Shown here in pieces: positions 40,294-45,218 of a stretch of DNA of 45,218 nucleotides. The translations under genes and the position numbers were made by a program. Under the pieces are notes generated by a model. The model saw only the letters and a list, made by a program, of their open reading frames with translations, had not been told where the DNA came from and searched no databases. This DNA comes from JBOGJI01 sp050747865. Its GTDB lineage: Bacteria; Acidobacteriota; Thermoanaerobaculia; Multivoradales; JAHEKO01. Position 1 is the stretch's first letter; each line of letters begins with the position of its first letter. The DNA lies in the NCBI GenBank assembly GCA_050747865.1, contig JBOGJI010000049.1:1-45218 (forward strand), written 5' to 3'.

Positions 40294-41087
40294 CGCCTTG
40301 CCGGAGGACGGGGACGCGCCCCGGCCTCCTCCTCGCGGTGCCGCTCCTCACCGGCCTGGGGCTCGCGTGCCTGGGCTGCGGAGGCGGCGGCGGGCCAGGC
40401 GCCGCCTCCGCAGCGCCCGCCACCGCCCGCACCCCGCGGCAGCTCGTCCTCGTCTACGACCGCTCGACCAGCATCACCGGCGGCGAGCTCCATCTCTATC
40501 AGCGTCTCACCGACCAGGTCCTCGACTTCCTCGACCACGGTGACCGGGTGGCGGCGCTCGAGATGCTCCAGCTCTCCCTCGAGGAGGTGCCGCGCCGCTG
40601 GGCGCAGCGCGTGCCAGATCGCGAGTTCCAGGGCAGCGCCATGGAGCGCGATGCCGAGAACCGCCGGCGCTTCCTGCGCGACGTCCGCGATTACCTGAAC
40701 GCGTACACCGACAGGGAGGGCCGCGACAACTACCTGGGGACCGACATCCTCTCCACGCTCCACGACGTGGCCGCCGAGGTGCGGGGCTTCCCCGATCACC
40801 GCACGACCGTCGTCCTCTTCTCCGACATGCTGCAGGCGACCCCGGAGATCAACATGGAGGACATGATCCGCATGCCGCCTCCGGAGTGGGTCGCGGAACA
40901 CGCCGCCGCCGGCCGCCTCTCCGACTTCTCCGGCGCCTGCATCGTCGTTGCCGGCGCCCGCACCGACACCGTCGAGGGCCAGCGCGTCAAGGCGTTCTGG
41001 CAGGAGTACTTCGCGGCCACCGGGGCCACATTGCTGGAGCACAACTATGCCTACAGACCCGTACGAATCCCGCAAGATCCCTGCTAG
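40290..41087 (+). CDS. von Willebrand A-like lipoprotein, Tad-operon associated
   Basis: A 265-residue protein with GTG start 40290 overlapping the previous stop (GTGA). A lipoprotein signal peptide ends in 'LGLACLGCGGG'. After a short Ala-rich linker the vWA domain has a complete MIDAS: 'YDRSTSITG' (DxSxS), the Thr in 'YLGTDILSTL' and the Asp in 'VVLFSDMLQ'. It should sit in the periplasm or on the outer membrane and bind a partner through a metal ion. Third member of the AAA / membrane / vWA trio. Confidence 0.82.
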   Translation: MTPCRRTGTRPGLLLAVPLLTGLGLACLGCGGGGGPGAASAAPATARTPRQLVLVYDRSTSITGGELHLYQRLTDQVLDFLDHGDRVAALEMLQLSLEEVPRRWAQRVPDREFQGSAMERDAENRRRFLRDVRDYLNAYTDREGRDNYLGTDILSTLHDVAAEVRGFPDHRTTVVLFSDMLQATPEINMEDMIRMPPPEWVAEHAAAGRLSDFSGACIVVAGARTDTVEGQRVKAFWQEYFAATGATLLEHNYAYRPVRIPQDPC

Positions 41088-41367
41088 GGCGTGCCCGGCT
41101 CGTGTGCCGGAGCCGTCCCGGCTCTGCAGGCGAGTCCATCGCCGCAAGAGACGGTTCCCCCTCGACGCCACCGCGTTCCGGGTCGGCCTCGAGCGGCGCG
41201 AGGACGAGATTCCACACGACCCCTGCCAACTTGACCCGCATGAATTGGCCTCTCTGCACTCCCCCATCTCCGGACGACCCAAGAGCTACCGCTCCGAGTC
41301 GCATCTCGATTGCTGGCACGCATTGTGCTTCTTGCATTTGTCCGCAGGGAAGGGTGGTGGTGAGCAC
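41088..41367. other. Non-coding spacer between the vWA lipoprotein and the XRE gene
   Basis: 280 bases. No protein-like reading frame, RNA gene or convincing terminator is visible; one open frame crosses it but has no recognisable character. Confidence 0.4.
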
Positions 41368-41808
41368 ATGATAGGTAGTTGGCAAGAGGCGACCCGGCTG
41401 GTGCGCGAGGCGATGCGGAAGTACGGTCTGACCCAGACCGCGATCGCGTCCGCCATGGGCGTCAACCCGAGCAACCTGAGCCAGTGGCTCAACGGCCACG
41501 TGGAGCCCAAGCTAGGCGGATTCTTGGCCCTGCTCAAGACGGCCGGCATGACGCTGTCCGACCTGGAGCCGGAAGGCCCCGCGCAGGGAGTGGATGGTCG
41601 GCGCGGCACCGGGACCAGCAAGAAGAGTCTGCGCGAGTTGCTCGCTCAGTGGATCGGAGAACAGGTGCTGGAAGACCGCCTGCGCGTGCAACCCGCGGAA
41701 GGCGGGCAGGGCGAGGCCGAGATCCTGGCTCGCGTCATCGAGCTGATCGGAGCCGCCGGGTCCGGCACGCAAGCGACGGGTCATTCGCGCTCCCAGAAGC
41801 CGAGCTGA
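41368..41808 (+). CDS. XRE-family helix-turn-helix protein, 146 aa
   Basis: The N-terminal 70 residues form a HTH domain ('YGLTQTAIASAMGVNPSNLSQWLNG', split at the turn). A helical C-terminal tail (residues 85-146) with 'LRELLAQWIGEQVLEDRL' probably dimerises. ATG 41368 follows a GGTGGTGAG stretch. It is downstream of the Tad operon in the same direction and may regulate it, but a 280-base gap separates them. Confidence 0.75.
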   Translation: MIGSWQEATRLVREAMRKYGLTQTAIASAMGVNPSNLSQWLNGHVEPKLGGFLALLKTAGMTLSDLEPEGPAQGVDGRRGTGTSKKSLRELLAQWIGEQVLEDRLRVQPAEGGQGEAEILARVIELIGAAGSGTQATGHSRSQKPS

Positions 41809-41878
41809 CGACCGCGAGACCGGCCGGGACGGTACACGTCGGTCGGGGGAGCGACGATGCACCCGAGGCCATCGCGGT

Positions 41879-41908
41879 TGCGCTCGAAGCCACCCCTTCT
41901 CTAGAATC
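41879..41908 (+). promoter_or_regulatory. Promoter for tRNA-Arg
   Basis: TTGCGC (41879-41884) and TAGAAT (41903-41908) with an 18-base spacer, 32 bases before the tRNA. Confidence 0.5.
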
Positions 41909-41940
41909 GGGTTCGGCCCGCCGCAGACGGACCGTCGCGT

Positions 41941-42017
41941 GCAGCCATAGCTCAACTGGACAGAGCACCAGACTACGGATCTGGGGGTTGGGGGTTCGAC
42001 TCCTCCTGGCTGCACCA
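41941..42017 (+). tRNA. tRNA-Arg (anticodon ACG)
   Basis: Full cloverleaf: 7-base acceptor stem GCAGCCA/TGGCTGC, D arm, anticodon stem CCAGA/TCTGG with loop CTACGGA (anticodon ACG at 41975-41977), five-base variable loop, and T arm GGGGG/CCTCC (one G-U) with TTCGACT loop. Discriminator A at 42014 and an encoded CCA at 42015-42017. Confidence 0.95.
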
Positions 42018-42063
42018 TCTCTCTTTCGTGACCCCCGCATGGTAGGGTGCGGCCCGACATCCG

Positions 42064-42341
42064 ATGAACGCGCTCGAGGGTCAGCTCGCCGCCTCGCTGG
42101 CGGCGGGGCAGCCGGTGGCCCGGGCCCGCCTGGCGACTGGTCCCGGAGCGGGCAAGGAGATGCTGATCTGGCCGGCCGGTGAGGTGTTCGGGGACCTCGG
42201 CTCGCCCCGCCTCAACCAGCGGATCGCGCTCTACGTCGAGGCCCAGTTCACCAAGGGCTGGCGCAGCACCGCGACCAAGCAATTCCAGCACGGCGGCGAG
42301 ACCTACGAAGTGGAGTTCACCGTCCATGGGGTGACATCCTC

Positions 42342-42345
<4 letters not shown>
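42064..42345 (+). CDS. Short protein resembling the XdhC/CoxI N-terminal domain
   Basis: A 93-residue protein. The middle part 'GPGAGKEMLIWPAGEVFGDLG' (split at the Met) followed by 'SPRLNQRIALYVEAQ' has the layout of the XdhC/CoxI N-terminal domain, which in full-length proteins helps insert sulfurated molybdenum cofactor. The NAD(P)-binding C-terminal half is absent. Its stop overlaps the ABC ATPase start (GTGA), so the two are coupled. It could be a stand-alone domain or a decayed copy; function is open. Confidence 0.6.
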
Positions 42346-43239
<894 letters not shown>

Positions 43240-43250
<11 letters not shown>

Positions 43251-44589
43251 CCAGGTCGCCACCATCACCAAGCGCGAGTACCTCACCCGGCTCAAGACCA
43301 AGGGCTTCTGGCTCGGCACCCTGATGGTTCCGATCTTCATGGCCGCCTGGGGGCTGATCCCCGCCCTGCTGATGAGCCACTCGCGCGCCCGGCTCGACCT
43401 CACGGTGGTCGATCTGTCGGGTCGTCTCGCGAAGCCGCTGGAGGCGCAGCTCGAAGGCCGCGATGACACGGCCCCCGGGGCGCCTCGCGCCGCGTTCGAC
43501 CCCGCCGCCGCCGAGAAGGCGGCCAAGGAGATGACCGGCACCCGGTTCTCGATCGAGGTCCTCGAGCCGGCGCCGGCAGAGGATTTCGACGGGCTCCGCG
43601 CCACCCTAGACGCCCGGATCCTCGACGAGGAGATTCAGGCGTGGCTGTGGATTCCCGAGGACATCCTGGAGGCGGAGGAGCCGCGCGGCGAGTACCACGC
43701 GGCTTCGGTCTCCAATGTCATGACCCAAGGGGAGCTGCAGAGCGCGCTCGCCGACGCCGTCCGCGAGCAGCGCCTGACTGCCGCCGGCTACGACAGCGAG
43801 GAGATCGGCTCGTTGACGCGCGGCGTGGAGCTCAGGCTCTACCGCACCACGACGCAGGGGAGCCGCGCGGAGGGAGGCGCCGCGGCGTTTTTCCTGCCCG
43901 TCGCCTTGATGGCGATCCTCTACACCACGATCCTGATGTACGGCACCCAGTTGATGAACGGCGTCATGGAGGAGAAGGCGTCGCGCATCGTCGAGGTGAT
44001 GTTGGCGACGGTCTCCTCCACGGAGCTCATGGCCGGCAAGTTCCTCGGCATCTGCGCCCTCGGGCTGACCCAGCTCGGCATCTGGATCACCAGCGCGCTG
44101 GTGGTCACCGCCCCCGGGGTGGTCGCCAGCGTCGTCGCCATGCCCGAGGGCGTGACCCTGCCGACTCTGAGCCCCGCCGTCCTCCTCCACTTCGTGATCC
44201 TCTTCCTCCTCGGCTTCCTGCTCTACGCCAGCCCCTACGCCATCCTCGGCGCCGCCTTCAACACCCAGGACGAGGCGCAGCAGATGTCCGGCGTGATGGT
44301 GGTTTTCTTCATCGCGCCGTGGCTGCTCTTCATGCCGGTGCTGAACGACCCCGACGGCACGCTGGCGATCGTCACCTCGCTGATCCCGCCGCTGACGCCG
44401 ATGATCCTGATGCTGCGCATCGCCGCCAAGGTGCCGCCGCTGTGGCAGATCCTGCTCGCCGAGCTGCTGCTTGGCGCCGCCTGCGTCGGCGCCGTGTGGC
44501 TGACCGCCCGCATCTACCGCGTCGGCATCCTCATGTACGGCAAGAAGCCGACGCTCAAAGAGATCGCCCGCTGGGCGCGCTACGCCTAG
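43240..44589 (+). CDS. ABC transporter permease (NatB-like, ABC-2 family)
   Basis: A 449-residue ABC-2 permease. The first helix is in 'FWLGTLMVPIFMAAWGLIPALL' (split), followed by a periplasmic domain of about 190 residues. The second set of helices starts 'LPVALMAILYTTILMYG'. The coupling-helix motif 'NGVMEEKASRIVEVMLATVSS' (split) is the NatB signature. It ends 'RWARYA' and overlaps the ATPase gene by 11 bases. Confidence 0.9.
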
Positions 44590-44704
44590 CTCGGGAAACG
44601 GTACGGAGTGCGCGCCAGGAAGTCGCCCACGGCTTCGAGGACCGCCCACGAGGTGCGCAACGGGCGATCTCCTGCATCAGATCCCGCAGTCGCTCGCGGG
44701 TGAG
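44586..44704 (-). pseudogene. Remnant of a nucleotidyltransferase-like (AbiEii-type) toxin gene
   Basis: Directly after the antitoxin-like stop, the minus strand reads 'LTRERLRDLMQEIARCAPRG', which looks like the start of small nucleotidyltransferases paired with such antitoxins. Only about 20 residues are protein-like, and no start codon is present. A second frame over the rest gives 'WAVLEAVGDFLARTPYRFPS' and a stop at 44586. This suggests a deleted and frameshifted gene. Family identity is from memory of similar sequences and is tentative. Confidence 0.3.
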
Positions 44705-44705
44705 G

Positions 44706-45158
44706 CTACGACGCAGGTCGGCCTCGGTCGCGACGCACGACGCGACAAGCATCTGCGAAAGAAGCGACCCGGCGCAGCCAGGCACCGTATCGCGCGTGCG
44801 CCAGATCTGGGCTGCTGTGCGACAGCAACTCGAACAGGCGGTCCTCGGGTTCCGCGTGTACGCGTCCGATCGGAACCCCTTCCCGGCGCAAACGTGGCGC
44901 GGCGAGTGACACCAGGAGGCTCTCCACGGTCACCTCACCCGCAGCCAGGTCGGCGAGGCCGGCGTCGACGACGTCTCCTCCCGGCAAGCCCAGCGTCGCG
45001 AAGTCCGAGGCCCCGAAGCGCTCGCGAATCCAGCGTGCCGTGGCGGCGCGACGTGCCACGACCTTTCTCCGTTCGGGGCTCATGCGGGCGGCACGCGCCA
45101 GACCGCCGGCACGACCGCAGCCGCGAAACTGCTCACGAATCTCGTTCGGTAGCCTCAT
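44706..45158 (-). CDS. Antitoxin-like protein, 150 aa
   Basis: ATG 45158 is preceded by GGGGAGA. The basic N-terminus 'REQFRGCGRAGGLARAARMSPERRKVVARRAATARWIRERFG' is split into a glycine-arginine segment and a helix. Residues 55-150 are an acidic helical domain with 'LPGGDVVDAGLADLAAG', 'ESLLVSLAAPRLRREGVP', 'PEDRLFELL' and 'LAHARYGAWLRRVASFADAC'. Similar proteins usually precede a nucleotidyltransferase toxin; here only a remnant follows. Its C-terminus is convergent with the ABC permease. Confidence 0.6.
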   Translation of the reverse strand: MRLPNEIREQFRGCGRAGGLARAARMSPERRKVVARRAATARWIRERFGASDFATLGLPGGDVVDAGLADLAAGEVTVESLLVSLAAPRLRREGVPIGRVHAEPEDRLFELLSHSSPDLAHARYGAWLRRVASFADACRVVRRDRGRPAS

Positions 45159-45218
45159 TCTCCCCGTCCTTTCTTAGGGGGTAAGCATAGCCGACTCTGG
45201 TCGAGAGGCGTCCAGAAA

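Noticed and set aside
41941..42060. Integration (att) site at the tRNA-Arg
   Set aside because: No integrase gene and no repeated tRNA 3' end could be found in the window.

Overview
This is a GC-rich bacterial chromosomal window, densely coding, with short or overlapping gene junctions (many ATGA and GTGA overlaps). The cell is almost certainly Gram-negative: it encodes an outer-membrane secretin, several lipobox proteins and a TonB-like C-terminal domain. The futalosine menaquinone genes, the S9 peptidase with a DUF3108-like tail, the antitoxin-like protein with an 'AARMSPERR' motif, and the mixed leaderless/Shine-Dalgarno signals together suggest Acidobacteriota (Thermoanaerobaculia-like). 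That placement is an inference from gene content and was not checked by alignment.

Left part (1-13162): the end of an unknown gene; an exported S9 prolyl-oligopeptidase-type lipoprotein; a small membrane protein/XRE regulator pair behind a near-consensus promoter; an NCS1-type permease; a DUF971 protein; a DUF5671 membrane protein downstream of a molybdopterin oxidoreductase; a UbiA-type prenyltransferase (MqnP) and aminofutalosine synthase (MqnE), which give two steps of the futalosine menaquinone route; a pair of small membrane proteins; a deoxynucleoside kinase; and a DUF1326 secreted protein.

Middle (13163-21400): a structured, terminator-like leader or ncRNA candidate precedes the pantothenate/CoA operon panB-panC-panD. 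Next comes an AT-richer accessory insertion carrying an AAA/DUF4143 ATPase that abuts a cut-off membrane-protein gene. It is followed by a large protein with EF-hand-like repeats (HrpK-like arrangement), a lipoprotein that overlaps it, and an orphan thiG.

Right-centre (21400-41810): a complete Tad (tight adherence, type IVc) pilus locus in two blocks. Block one has the TadE-like minor pseudopilins, a vWA TadG-like protein, and two proteins sharing an undescribed N-terminal domain, one of them ending in a TonB C-terminal domain. A fused MFS/spermidine synthase-like gene on the opposite strand separates the blocks. Block two starts at a strong promoter with flp pilin, then a hairpin, then prepilin peptidase, CpaB, secretin CpaC, TadZ, TadA, TadB and TadC. 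It runs on through a DUF192 protein into a tightly overlapped AAA+ ATPase / four-TM protein / vWA lipoprotein triad, followed by an XRE regulator. This extended Tad operon, with its triad and paralogous domain pair, is the best candidate for undescribed biology here.

Right end (41940-45218): tRNA-Arg(ACG), a short XdhC/CoxI-N-like protein coupled to an ABC exporter (ATPase plus NatB-like permease), and on the minus strand an antitoxin-like gene whose presumed toxin partner appears reduced to a remnant.
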